Assembly (NCBI RefSeq): GCF_003846185.1
Contig: NZ_ML123034.1
Span: forward strand, 4,480,274-4,544,273
Source: Streptomyces sp. ADI96-02
GTDB taxonomy: Bacteria > Actinomycetota > Actinomycetes > Streptomycetales > Streptomycetaceae
Reading direction: 5' to 3'
Length of the DNA: 64,000 nucleotides
Positions 15,915 to 24,237 of this stretch are shown in pieces (within the stretch, counting starts at the first letter, position 1; the number at the start of each line of letters is the position of its first letter). Under the pieces are notes generated by a model that saw nothing but the letters and a program-made list of their open reading frames with translations, had not been told where the DNA came from and made no database searches. The translations under genes and the position numbers were made by a program.

Positions 15915-18308
15915 TCAGCTCTCGGTGGTGGCCGCCGCTGCCCCGGCGGCGCGGGTGGCGCGGCGGCGGCGCGGCTTCGCCTCGGCGGCAGCCTCGCTCA
16001 CCACGGCCTCGGCCTCGGAGACCACGGCGGCCTCCGTCGCCGCGGCGGACGTGGCGCTGCGTGTCGCCCGGCGGCGGCGCGGCTTGGCCTCCGCCACGGC
16101 CTCGGCGGCCGGAGCCTCCGCCACGGCCACGGCCACGGCCACGGCCTCGGCCTCGGCCTCGGCGGCGGGAGCGGCCGTCTTGGCCCGGGACCTCTTCGCG
16201 GCCGTCCGGGGCTTGGACGCGATCTTCGGCTCGGCCGGCGACTCGGTCTGGGCCACGGGCTCGGACTCCGCCTCGGCGACGGTCTTCGTCTTCGCCTCGG
16301 CCTTGGTCTCCGTCTTCGCCTTGGCTTCCGTCTTCGCCTTGGCTTCCGCCTTCGCCTTGGCTTCCGCCTTCGCCTTCGGCTTCGTCGTGGCGCGCGCGGG
16401 GCGGCGACGCGTCTTCGCCTCGGGCTCCGGCTCTGAGGCGGGGGCGATCTGGAAGTCGACCTCGTCGGCCGGCTTCACGATCCGGGCGCGGCGGCGCGGC
16501 CGGACCGCGGCCACCGGCTCGGCGGCCGGCTCGGCGACGCCCGCGGCGACGGCCACGGTCTGGAACTCCGCGACGGCGTTCGCCGCGGCGGCCGGGACCC
16601 GCGCGGTCTGCTGCTCCGCCGCGACCTCGGCCACCGGCTTCACGGCGGCGCGGCTGCGGCGGCGACGCGGCTTGGCCTCCGCGACCGGCTCGGCCTCCGC
16701 GACCGGCTCGGCCACGGCCACGACGGCGGGAGCCGCGGGCGCGGGGGCCTCGGCGACGGCGACTGCGGCCTCGGTCACACCCTCGGGGGCGCTGACGCGC
16801 GTACGGCGGCGGCGGCGCGGCGTGCGCGGCTCCGCCGGGGCCTCGTCACCGGCCGGGGCGACCGGAGCGGCCTCCTTGGCGGGGGCGGGCACGGCGGCCG
16901 GCACGGCTGCGGCGTCCTCCGCACCGGTTCCGCCGCGGGTGCGGCGGCGCTGGCGCGGCGTGCGGGTGCGCGGCTCGCGCTCCTCGCGGACGGGGGCCGG
17001 GGCGGCGGACTTGCGGCCTCGGCCGCCGGTCTCGCCGAGGTCCTCGACCTCCTCCGCGCGCAGACCCGCGCGGGTCCGCTCGGCGCGCGGCAGCACGCCC
17101 TTGGTGCCCGCCGGGATGCCCAGCTCCTCGAAGAGGTGCGGCGAGGTGGAGTACGTCTCGGGCGGGTCGGGGAACTTCAGGTCCAGCGCCTTGTTGATCA
17201 GCTGCCAGCGCGGGATGTCGTCCCAGTCGACCAGCGTGATCGCGATGCCCTTGGCGCCCGCGCGGCCGGTGCGGCCGATGCGGTGGAGGTAGGTCTTCTC
17301 GTCCTCCGGCGACTGGTAGTTGATGACGTGGGTCACGCCCTCGACGTCGATGCCGCGCGCGGCCACGTCGGTGCAGACCAGGACGTCGACCTTGCCGTTG
17401 CGGAAGGCGCGCAGCGCCTGTTCGCGGGCGCCCTGGCCGAGGTCGCCGTGGACCGCGCCGGAGGCGAAGCCGCGCTTCTCCAGCTGCTCGGCGATGTCGG
17501 CGGCCGTGCGCTTGGTCCGGCAGAAGATCATCGCCAGTCCTCGGCCGTCGGCCTGGAGGATCCGCGAGACCATCTCGGGCTTGTCCATCGAGTGCGCGCG
17601 GTAGACGTGCTGCACGGTGTTCTTGACGGTCGTGCCCTCGTCGTCGGGCGACGTGGCGTTGATGTGGGTCGGCTGCGACATGTAGCGGCGCGCGAGACTG
17701 ATGACGGCGCCGGGCATGGTGGCCGAGAAGAGCATCGTCTGGCGCTTGGCCGGCAGCATCGTGATGATGCGCTCGACGTCGGGCAGGAAGCCCAGGTCCA
17801 GCATCTCGTCGGCCTCGTCGAGGACGAGTCCGCGGATGTGGGAGAGGTCCAGCTTGCGCTGGCCCGCCAGGTCGAGCAGCCGGCCCGGGGTGCCGACGAT
17901 CACGTCGACGCCCTTCTTGAGGGCTTCGACCTGGGGCTCGTAGGCCCGGCCGCCGTAGATCGCGAGCACCCGGACGTTGCGTACCTTGCCGGCGGTGAGC
18001 AGGTCGTTGGTGACCTGCTGGCACAACTCGCGGGTGGGGACGACGACGAGCGCCTGCGGCGCGTCGGTCAGCTGCTCGGGCGTCGCCCGGCCCGCCTCGA
18101 CGTCGGCGGGGACGGTCACGCGCTCCAGGAGCGGCAGACCGAAGCCGAGCGTCTTGCCGGTGCCGGTTTTGGCCTGGCCGATGACGTCGGAGCCGGAGAG
18201 GGCGACGGGGAGCGTCAGCTCCTGGATGGGGAAGGGGGACGTGATGCCGACGGCCTCAAGGGCTTCGGCCGTCTCGGAAAGGATCCCGAGGTCGCGGAAC
18301 GTAGTCAG
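15915..18308 (-). CDS. rhlE: RhlE-type DEAD-box RNA helicase with long repetitive C-terminal tail; apparent CTG start
   Basis: The helicase core shows Q motif PFPIQ, Walker A AKTGTGKT, PTRELC, DEAD in VLDEADEMLD, SAT in LFSATMP and HRIGRTGRAG. From GTG 18119 the protein would be 734 residues and would lack both the Q motif and Walker A. The same frame continues upstream without a stop and encodes both. It contains no ATG, GTG or TTG up to the stop at 18375-18377. CTG 18308 has AGAAGAGG seven nucleotides upstream and begins TTFRDLGILSETAEAL, the expected N-terminus, giving 797 residues. About 350 C-terminal residues are Ala/Lys/Glu/Arg-rich with several RRRR(A/S/T) blocks, probably for RNA binding. 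The position matches M. tuberculosis Rv3211. Confidence 0.88.
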   Translation of the reverse strand: MTTFRDLGILSETAEALEAVGITSPFPIQELTLPVALSGSDVIGQAKTGTGKTLGFGLPLLERVTVPADVEAGRATPEQLTDAPQALVVVPTRELCQQVTNDLLTAGKVRNVRVLAIYGGRAYEPQVEALKKGVDVIVGTPGRLLDLAGQRKLDLSHIRGLVLDEADEMLDLGFLPDVERIITMLPAKRQTMLFSATMPGAVISLARRYMSQPTHINATSPDDEGTTVKNTVQHVYRAHSMDKPEMVSRILQADGRGLAMIFCRTKRTAADIAEQLEKRGFASGAVHGDLGQGAREQALRAFRNGKVDVLVCTDVAARGIDVEGVTHVINYQSPEDEKTYLHRIGRTGRAGAKGIAITLVDWDDIPRWQLINKALDLKFPDPPETYSTSPHLFEELGIPAGTKGVLPRAERTRAGLRAEEVEDLGETGGRGRKSAAPAPVREEREPRTRTPRQRRRTRGGTGAEDAAAVPAAVPAPAKEAAPVAPAGDEAPAEPRTPRRRRRTRVSAPEGVTEAAVAVAEAPAPAAPAVVAVAEPVAEAEPVAEAKPRRRRSRAAVKPVAEVAAEQQTARVPAAAANAVAEFQTVAVAAGVAEPAAEPVAAVRPRRRARIVKPADEVDFQIAPASEPEPEAKTRRRPARATTKPKAKAEAKAKAEAKAKTEAKAKTETKAEAKTKTVAEAESEPVAQTESPAEPKIASKPRTAAKRSRAKTAAPAAEAEAEAVAVAVAVAEAPAAEAVAEAKPRRRRATRSATSAAATEAAVVSEAEAVVSEAAAEAKPRRRRATRAAGAAAATTES

Positions 18309-18692
18309 GGTGCTGCCTCTTCTGTGAGACGCGGTCCGAGGCGAACGCTGGGGGTCGTACCGTGCCGGGGTTGGTCATCCGGCCGTGGATGGGCCGGGTG
18401 GCGCGGGACCACTGCCGTCGCTCGAGCGCTCGTGCCGCTGAGGGGGCCCCTCATCTGCGGTCGTACGTTTCGTACGCCCCGCCTGGAGGGCTGTCGGGTC
18501 GGAGCCGATCGGGCCACCGACCGGGCATCCTCATTCAAGGGCGCGCCTCTGGCACAGGAAAATGCTCAGCAAGCGCAATACCACTGTACCCCGGATTCGC
18601 GCATGTGTGTTGGACGAATTCATCGGAACGGTGTGACGGCCCCGGCTGACCAGGCCCTTACCCCACCCGCCGAGCGGGCTATTGTGCGCTTC
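18309..18692. other. 384-nt divergent region between rhlE and the ferritin-like gene
   Basis: No gene is seen. It contains the CGTACG-TTT-CGTACG palindrome (18462-18476) and AGGGGGCCCCT (18441-18451). TATTGT (18680-18685) stands 7 nt before ATG 18693 and looks like a leaderless -10. The rhlE leader would be long if the palindrome marks its promoter; cold-inducible helicase genes often have long leaders, but I cannot assign one. Confidence 0.45.
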
Positions 18693-19439
18693 ATGGAGAC
18701 GCCTGACAACGCCGCAGAACACCCCGGAGAAGCTCCCGAAGCGACCGGGATCGCCGCCCAGGACTGGGCCACCGCCTCCGCCGAGCCGCAGTACCGCGCC
18801 GCGGTCGTGGACCTGCTCGGCGCCCTCGCCTACGGCGAGCTGGCGGCCTTCGAGCGGCTCGCCGAGGACGCGAAACTCGCGCCGACCCTCGGCGACAAGG
18901 CGGAGCTGGCGAAGATGGCCGCCGCGGAGTTCCACCACTTCGAGCAACTGTCCGACCGGCTGACCGCCGTCGACGAGGACGCCACCGCGGCGATGGAGCC
19001 GTTCGCCAAGGCGCTCGACGACTTCCACCGCCAGACCGCCCCGTCCGACTGGCTGGAGGGCCTGGTCAAGGCGTACGTGGGCGACTCGATCGCCAGCGAC
19101 TTCTACCGGGAGGTCGCCGCCCGGCTCGACACCGACACCCGCTCCCTCGTCCTCGCCGTGCTCGACGACACGGGCCACGGGAACTTCGCCGTGGAGAAGG
19201 TGCGCGCCGCGATCGAGGCCGATCCGCGGCTGGGGGGCCGGCTCGCGCTGTGGGCCCGACGGCTGATGGGCGAGGCGCTGTCGCAGGCCCAGCGGGTGGT
19301 CGCCGACCGCGACGCCCTCTCGACGATGCTGGTGGGCGGCGTCGCGGACGGATTCGACCTGGCCGAGGTGGGCCGGATGTTCTCGCGGATCACCGAGGCC
19401 CACACCAAGCGCATGGCCGCACTGGGACTGGCCGCCTAG
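18693..19439 (+). CDS. Ferritin-like (MiaE-type) domain protein
   Basis: 248 residues, nearly all helical. A typical diiron-carboxylate arrangement is visible: Glu in ALAYGELAAFERLAED, E-x-x-H in AAAEFHHFEQL, and a second pair in the later helices (GDSIASDFYREVAAR, DDTGHGNFAVEKV). The family includes tRNA-hydroxylating MiaE-like enzymes and ferritin-like proteins of unknown substrate. An equivalent gene (Rv3210c) lies next to rhlE in M. tuberculosis. ATG 18693 follows a -10-like TATTGT by 7 nt without a ribosome site, so the mRNA may be leaderless. GTG 18684 in the same frame is a weaker alternative. Confidence 0.8.
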   Translation: METPDNAAEHPGEAPEATGIAAQDWATASAEPQYRAAVVDLLGALAYGELAAFERLAEDAKLAPTLGDKAELAKMAAAEFHHFEQLSDRLTAVDEDATAAMEPFAKALDDFHRQTAPSDWLEGLVKAYVGDSIASDFYREVAARLDTDTRSLVLAVLDDTGHGNFAVEKVRAAIEADPRLGGRLALWARRLMGEALSQAQRVVADRDALSTMLVGGVADGFDLAEVGRMFSRITEAHTKRMAALGLAA

Positions 19440-19491
19440 GGCCTGCGGGACCACCTTCGAGGCCGGGCCGCTCGGGGCCCGGCCCTCGCGG

Positions 19492-19764
19492 CTACTGGGC
19501 CGGCGCCGACCTGGTCAGGCGGCGGCCCCGCGGACGGATCAGCAGCGAGAGCGTCACCGAGGCGACGGCCGCCGCGCCGATCAGCGAGGCGAGCACGGAA
19601 CCGGGACCCAGCGCCATGTGCGTCAGGAACGCCCCGAAGAGCGCACCGAGGGCTCCGGTGAGATAAACGGCACGGCCGGACGGCAGCCGGTCGGCCAGCG
19701 AGTGGAGCGCCGCCCAGGAGAGGGCGAGGCCGAGCACGGCGGAGCCGAAGGATTCCCAGATCAC
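19492..19764 (-). CDS. Small integral membrane protein
   Basis: 90 residues with three hydrophobic helices (SAVLGLALSWAALHSLA, AVYLTGALGALFGAFLTHMA, VLASLIGAAAVASVTLSLLI) and a basic C-terminus (RPRGRRLTRSAPAQ) that should face the cytosol. The start is GTG 19764 with GCGAGGTGATC upstream on the coding strand. The architecture resembles small GlsB/YeaQ-like proteins, but I cannot assign the family. It converges with the ferritin-like gene, 52 nt away, and lies downstream of the DUF3107 gene beyond a strong terminator. Confidence 0.7.
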   Translation of the reverse strand: MIWESFGSAVLGLALSWAALHSLADRLPSGRAVYLTGALGALFGAFLTHMALGPGSVLASLIGAAAVASVTLSLLIRPRGRRLTRSAPAQ

Positions 19765-19941
19765 AGACGATCACCTCGCGGGGTGTGCGGGGCGGGCAAA
19801 TCGGTCGTAGGCCGTACTACCCGCAGGTCACTCCGCGCAACCCTCCGCCACGCTGCGGAAACCCTTCCGGGTGGCCGCCCGGCCAGGCACGATCCGCGCG
19901 GAGCGCGCACAGGAGCGGCCCGCGCACGGGTGCGGCGCGCA

Positions 19942-19985
19942 CACAGGAGCGGCCCGGCGGGACATCCCGCCGGGCCGCTCCTGTG
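19942..19985 (-). terminator. Very strong hairpin terminator after the DUF3107 gene
   Basis: A 21-bp perfect stem (19942-19962 with 19965-19985) with only two unpaired loop bases lies 18 nt beyond the DUF3107 stop codon. The outer arm sequence CACAGGAGCGGCCCG is also present as a direct repeat at 19908-19922, outside the hairpin. Confidence 0.88.
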
Positions 19986-20003
19986 ACCACCTCGTCGCGT
20001 GGA

Positions 20004-20231
20004 CTACAGCGCGCCGAACCCCACACGCCGGGTGCTGGGCTCGCCGATCTCCACGTACGCGATCCGGTCGGCCGGCACCAGGACCTTGCGGCCCTTGTCG
20101 TCCGTGAGGCTGAGCAGCTCCGCCTTGCCGCCCAGTGCAGCGGCGACCGCGCTCTCGACGTCCTCGGCGGAAAGCCCGCTCTCCAGAACGATCTCGCGGG
20201 GCGTGTGCTGCACCCCGATCTTGACCTCCAC
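20004..20231 (-). CDS. DUF3107 protein
   Basis: 75 residues from GTG 20231 (VEVKIGVQHTPREIVLES), with GGAGGGA upstream at good spacing. The order beta-turn-helix-beta (LSAEDVESAVAAALGG, LLSLTDDKGRKVLVPADRIAYVEIG) is the DUF3107 pattern, conserved in actinobacteria (Rv3208A in M. tuberculosis) beside the same TetR and helicase genes. Function unknown. The upstream frame to 20345 is open but not conserved in character. It is downstream of the TetR gene on the same strand with a 141-nt gap. Confidence 0.85.
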   Translation of the reverse strand: MEVKIGVQHTPREIVLESGLSAEDVESAVAAALGGKAELLSLTDDKGRKVLVPADRIAYVEIGEPSTRRVGFGAL

Positions 20232-20372
20232 GGCTATGTCCCTCCGACGGTCAGTCCCTGCGCGGCGAAACCGCGCCGTACGCAGCCACATTAGCCCGGG
20301 GGAACCAGCGCTCACGGCCCAGTGGGCAACGCCCGCAGCGAACACGGCGCGCCAGGACGTCCGGCGAAGGGC

Positions 20373-21014
20373 TCAGTGCTGCTCGGCGCCGTGCAGCGGG
20401 AAGCCCGCGATGCCCCGCCAGGCCAGCGAGGTGAGGAGCTGGACCGCGGTGTCGCGCGGGATCGCGGAGCGGCTGGAGAGCCAGTAGCGGGCCACCACCT
20501 GCGAGACGCCGCCGAGGCCCACCGCGAGGAGCATCGACTCCTCCTTGGACAGGCCCGTGTCGCCGGCGATCACGTCGGAGATCGCCTCGGCGCACTGGAG
20601 GGAGACCCGGTCGACCCGCTCGCGCACGGCGGGCTCGTTCGTCAGGTCGGACTCGAACACCAGCCGGAAGGCCCCGCCCTCGTCCTCCACGTACGCGAAG
20701 TACGCGTCCATCGTCGCCTCGACGCGCAGCTTGTTGTCCGTGGTGGAGGCCAGCGCCGTGCGCACGGCCTGCAGCAGCGACTCGCAGTGCTGGTCCAGGA
20801 GGGCGAGGTAGAGCTCCAGCTTCCCGGGGAAGTGCTGGTAGAGCACGGGCTTGCTGACTCCGGCCCGCTCGGCGATGTCGTCCATCGCGGCGGAGTGGTA
20901 GCCCTGCGCGACGAAGACCTCCTGCGCGGCCCCCAGCAGCTGATTGCGTCGGGCGCGGCGGGGCAGGCGGGTGCCCCGCGGGCGCGCCGCCTCTGTCTGC
21001 TCGATGGCTGTCAC
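20373..21014 (-). CDS. TetR-family transcriptional regulator
   Basis: 213 residues from GTG 21014 with GGGAGGCGGC directly upstream. The N-terminal helix-turn-helix domain (about residues 18-62) shows LLGAAQEVFVAQGYHSAAMDD and ERAGVSKPVLYQHFPGK. The ligand-binding region begins with LYLALLDQHCESLLQAV. The orthologous position in M. tuberculosis is Rv3208. No ligand can be inferred. Two copies of CCGTACA (21050-21056 and 21064-21070) with a period of 14 lie upstream of its start and could be an autoregulatory site. The frame runs upstream to 21170 but carries no further domain. Confidence 0.9.
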   Translation of the reverse strand: MTAIEQTEAARPRGTRLPRRARRNQLLGAAQEVFVAQGYHSAAMDDIAERAGVSKPVLYQHFPGKLELYLALLDQHCESLLQAVRTALASTTDNKLRVEATMDAYFAYVEDEGGAFRLVFESDLTNEPAVRERVDRVSLQCAEAISDVIAGDTGLSKEESMLLAVGLGGVSQVVARYWLSSRSAIPRDTAVQLLTSLAWRGIAGFPLHGAEQH

Positions 21015-21182
21015 GCCGCCTCCCAAATGTGTGTTCCAGCACAGCCGATCCGTACATGCCGCGCCGTACAGCCATCGTACTTTCGGGTAACCCCGGAGCG
21101 CGCGGCGCGGACGCAGAATTTCACGGACCGGACGGCTGCGGAAGCCGCAGGTCGCCCTGATCGGCGGCACAACCAGGACGTA

Positions 21183-21398
21183 CTACCGGTAATCGTCCTC
21201 GTCCAGCGGGACGACCCGGCTCTGCTCCGCCACATCCGCCTCGTCGGCGAGACCCGGCTCCGTCCCCTCGGCCGGCTCGTCGTCCTCGGGGCGCACGTCC
21301 GTCCGCTGCTCCGCCGCGTCCGCCTCCGGGGCCTCGGGGCCGGGCGCCTCCGGCTCGCCGTTCTCGAAGACCTCCGGGTCGCTCGGGTCGACCGTCAT
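21183..21398 (-). CDS. Small acidic hypothetical protein
   Basis: 71 residues from ATG 21398 (MTVDPSDPEVFENGEPEAPG), with GGAAGGGAGCCC upstream. It is extremely rich in Glu, Asp, Ala and Pro, with no predicted hydrophobic core, and ends RVVPLDEDDYR. It is probably intrinsically disordered. It is divergent from the hydrolase at 21512 and upstream of the TetR gene on the same strand. Biased composition alone could mimic a gene in GC-rich DNA, but the clear start and the distinctive C-terminus favour a real one. Confidence 0.6.
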   Translation of the reverse strand: MTVDPSDPEVFENGEPEAPGPEAPEADAAEQRTDVRPEDDEPAEGTEPGLADEADVAEQSRVVPLDEDDYR

Positions 21399-21511
21399 GG
21401 GTGGGCTCCCTTCCGTCCTCTGAAGCGTAGGAGCATCCCGCGTACCCCGCGATGCGGCCTGTGACCGCGAACACACGAACCGGCGCGTGATCGTCTCGTA
21501 ACATTGCCCGC

Positions 21512-22477
21512 ATGTCTTCGACCGAGCTGCCCGGTACCCGAGCCGCCGCCGCGGCGCTGGCTCCCACCGTCAGCGCCGTCCGGGTCGCCGAGGGCGAACG
21601 GCTGCGCTCCGCGACGCTGCCGGGGCTCAGTCTCACCGTCCGCTGCCGGCCGGCCCAGCGGACCGGGCTGCCGCCGGCGCTCTACGTGCACGGCCTCGGC
21701 GGTTCCTCGCAGAACTGGTCGGCGCTGATGCCGCTGCTCGCGGACCTGGTCGACGGCGAGGCGGTCGACCTGCCCGGATTCGGCGACTCGCCGCCGCCGG
21801 ACGACGGCGACTACTCGGTCACCGGCCACGCGCGCGCCGTGATCCGGCTGCTCGACGCGGGCGGGCGGGGCCCCGTCCACCTGTTCGGCAACTCCCTGGG
21901 CGGAGCGGTCGCCACCCGGGTGGCCGCCGTCCGCCCCGACCTGGTGCGCACCCTGACCCTGATCTCGCCCGCGCTGCCCGAGTGGCGGGTCCAGCGGCCC
22001 GCCGTGCCCACCGGGCTGCTGGCCGTTCCGGGGGTCGCCCCGCTGTTCGCCCGGCTCACCAAGGGGCTGACCGCCGAGCAGCGGACGCGGGGAGTCATGG
22101 CACTCTGTTACGGCGATCCGGCGCGAGTCTCCGAGGAAGCCTTCCGCAACGCGGTGGCGGAAATGGAGCGACGGCTGGAACTGCCGTACTTCTGGGACGC
22201 GATGACGCGCTCGGCGCGTGGCATCGTCGACGCCTACACACTGGGCGGGCAGCACGGGCTGTGGCGTCAGGCCGAGCGGGTGCTCGCACCGACCCAACTC
22301 GTGTACGGCGGACGGGACCAGCTCGTCTCGTACCGGATGGCACGCAGGGCGTCCGCGGCCTTCCGCGACGCCCGGCTGCTGACGCTGCCCGACGCCGGGC
22401 ACGTGGCGATGATGGAGTACCCGGAGACGGTCGCCCAGGCGTTCCGGGAACTGCTGGACGATTGCGGCGGGAGCTGA
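21512..22477 (+). CDS. Alpha/beta-hydrolase fold protein
   Basis: 321 residues with the order YVHGLGGSSQNWSALMPLLA (oxyanion region), DLPGFGDSPPPDD, nucleophile elbow FGNSLGGAVA, acid in YGGRDQLVS, and His in DAGHVAMME. Typical of cofactor-free esterases or C-C hydrolases; the substrate is unknown. ATG 21512 stands 7 nt after TAACAT (21499-21504) with no ribosome site, which points to a leaderless mRNA. The next gene begins 8 nt after its stop, so the two form an operon. Confidence 0.87.
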   Translation: MSSTELPGTRAAAAALAPTVSAVRVAEGERLRSATLPGLSLTVRCRPAQRTGLPPALYVHGLGGSSQNWSALMPLLADLVDGEAVDLPGFGDSPPPDDGDYSVTGHARAVIRLLDAGGRGPVHLFGNSLGGAVATRVAAVRPDLVRTLTLISPALPEWRVQRPAVPTGLLAVPGVAPLFARLTKGLTAEQRTRGVMALCYGDPARVSEEAFRNAVAEMERRLELPYFWDAMTRSARGIVDAYTLGGQHGLWRQAERVLAPTQLVYGGRDQLVSYRMARRASAAFRDARLLTLPDAGHVAMMEYPETVAQAFRELLDDCGGS

Positions 22478-22485
22478 TCCGGGGC

Positions 22486-23898
22486 GTGGGACGACACAGT
22501 CGAAAGGGCCCCGGGGCCGTCAGCCCGGACGCGTCGACGGCGCAACCGGGCGGTGAACGAGGGGCGTCCGCGCCCGCCGCGGGGAGCGGCCGGCGCAGGC
22601 GCGTCGCCCCGGCGACGCCCAACGGCGGCCCCTCCGCCCCCTTCCCCGACGCCCCGCATGTCCGCGGCGGCCACCCCGAGCAGCACGAGCCCGGCGGCGG
22701 ATGGGGGACCGGGCCGCAGCCCCGCGCGGGCGAGGTGTACGGCGCTCCGGCCGCAGCGGCCGGAGCGCCGTCCCACGACCGGCCGCACCCGCGTCCCGCG
22801 CCGGGCGACGGCGCGCCCGCCGCGCAGCGGGACGCCACCGCCCGGCAGCGTGCCGTGGCCCGCCAGGTGTCCGCGCAGCGGGAGGCGCAGCGTGTCTCCG
22901 ACGGGCGGACCGCGCAGCAGCCGGCCGCCGACGCCGGCGTGATGCCGGGCCCCCGCCGGGAGTTCATCGACGCCTTCGACGCCGACGCGCCCACCACCGG
23001 GCCGGACGCGCCCGGAGAGGGTCCCGGAACCGGCGCGGACGGCGTCGCGGGCGGACCGGGCCCGCGCCGGGACGCCCGGGGCGGCTGGGGCCGGACGCTC
23101 ACCGGGATCGCCGCGGCTGTCGTGACCGCGGTGCTCGCGGTCGTCGTGGCCGGGCAGGTCGCGGACGACTCCGCCCGCCGGACGGCCGGGGCGCGGGCGA
23201 CCGGAGTGGACCGGGACGGCAGCTCCGACGCTTCGCGCTCGGACGCGCGGTCGGCCCCGGAGCACCCCGCCTCCCGGCCTCCCGAGGTCAAGCCCCTGTC
23301 GTACGCGGACCGGATGGCGCGGCCCTACCCGCTCTCGGCGGACCTCACCGCCGACGGCGAGTTCGACGCCGTTCCGGGGCTGGCGGAGGCGCCCGGGGAG
23401 GGCCGGAAGTACCGCTATCGCGTCGACGTCGAGGAGGGGCTCGGCCTCGACGCCGGGCTGTTCGCCGAAGCGGTCCAGAAGACGCTGAACGACGACCGGA
23501 GCTGGGCGCACGACGGGGCCATGACCTTCGAGCGGATCTCCACCGGCAGCCCGGACTTCGTGATCACGCTGGCCAGCCCCGGGACCACCGGCGCGTGGTG
23601 CGCGAAGTCCGGTCTGGACACCACGATCGACAACGTCTCCTGCGACTCCGCCGCGACCGACCGCGTCATGATCAACGCCTACCGGTGGGCGCAGGGCTCC
23701 GCCACGTTCGGCCCGGACAAGATGCTGTCCTACCGTCAGATGCTCATCAACCACGAGGTCGGCCACCGCCTGGGGCACAACCACGTGAGCTGCCGTACGC
23801 CGGGCACGCTCGCGCCGGTCATGCAGCAGCAGACCAAGTCCCTCGACCTGGAGGGGATCCGGTGCGAGCCCAACCCGTGGGCGCACCCCGGCGGTTGA
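22486..23898 (+). CDS. DUF3152 protein: secreted or membrane-anchored putative zinc metalloprotease
   Basis: 470 residues from GTG 22486 (VGRHSRKGPGAVSPD). A Pro/Gly/Arg-rich cytoplasmic head of about 200 residues is followed by one membrane helix (TGIAAAVVTAVLAVVVAGQV) and an extracytoplasmic DUF3152 domain. The domain holds the zincin signature H423-E-V-G-H427 in NHEVGHRLGHNH and paired Cys residues (GAWCAKSG, VSCDSA, HVSCRTPG) that may form disulfides. The M. tuberculosis relative Rv3207c lies next to the same TetR and DUF3107 genes. A protease role is inferred from the motif. Its start is 8 nt after the hydrolase stop, and a strong terminator follows. Confidence 0.85.
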   Translation: MGRHSRKGPGAVSPDASTAQPGGERGASAPAAGSGRRRRVAPATPNGGPSAPFPDAPHVRGGHPEQHEPGGGWGTGPQPRAGEVYGAPAAAAGAPSHDRPHPRPAPGDGAPAAQRDATARQRAVARQVSAQREAQRVSDGRTAQQPAADAGVMPGPRREFIDAFDADAPTTGPDAPGEGPGTGADGVAGGPGPRRDARGGWGRTLTGIAAAVVTAVLAVVVAGQVADDSARRTAGARATGVDRDGSSDASRSDARSAPEHPASRPPEVKPLSYADRMARPYPLSADLTADGEFDAVPGLAEAPGEGRKYRYRVDVEEGLGLDAGLFAEAVQKTLNDDRSWAHDGAMTFERISTGSPDFVITLASPGTTGAWCAKSGLDTTIDNVSCDSAATDRVMINAYRWAQGSATFGPDKMLSYRQMLINHEVGHRLGHNHVSCRTPGTLAPVMQQQTKSLDLEGIRCEPNPWAHPGG

Positions 23899-24237
23899 GC
23901 GCCGCCTCCCGGGCGTGAGAGGGCCGCCCCGTCCCCGCTCCGGCGGCGACGGGGCGGCCCTTCGCCGTGGCCCACCCGCTCGGGGGTCCGTCCGGCGGCG
24001 CGTCCGGCGGCGCGTCCGGCGGTCCGCCAGGGGTTGGCCGCAGCCTGACCCTGCGTCATGACCGGCCGCTATATCGCGACGGAACGCGACGGGTGCGGGA
24101 AAGTTACGACGGTTCACCCCTTTCGGTGGCGTGACGGACAACCGTCCGTCGTGTCACCGGCGTATCCGCTTACGGTCGTTCCGCTGCGGGTCGCCATTCC
24201 AACGGCGGCTGCCACAAGGGAGATCGGGGGTGTACTC
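23899..24237. other. Region before the eroded exopolysaccharide locus
   Basis: Apart from the terminator at 23921-23960, it holds a short array of GTCCGGCGGCGC-like units (about 23987-24026). Further on are AT-richer stretches (GAAAGTTACGACGG near 24098) and an inverted pair GACGGA/TCCGTC around 24132-24149 that could mark a promoter. No other gene is seen. Confidence 0.4.
23921..23960 (+). terminator. Terminator after the DUF3152 gene
   Basis: A 13-bp perfect stem (23921-23933 GGGCCGCCCCGTC with 23948-23960) closes a 14-nt loop, 22 nt after the stop codon; TTCG follows. Confidence 0.85.

Noticed and set aside
16290..16400. Short regular repeats that might be a CRISPR array
   Set aside because: They are in-frame codon repeats (AKAKAEAKAK) of the helicase tail with no unique spacers.
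24058..24237. Upstream extension of the glycosyltransferase remnant to ATG 24058
   Set aside because: The added residues have no family match, whereas the conserved VRIGLLTEGG start is at 24238.
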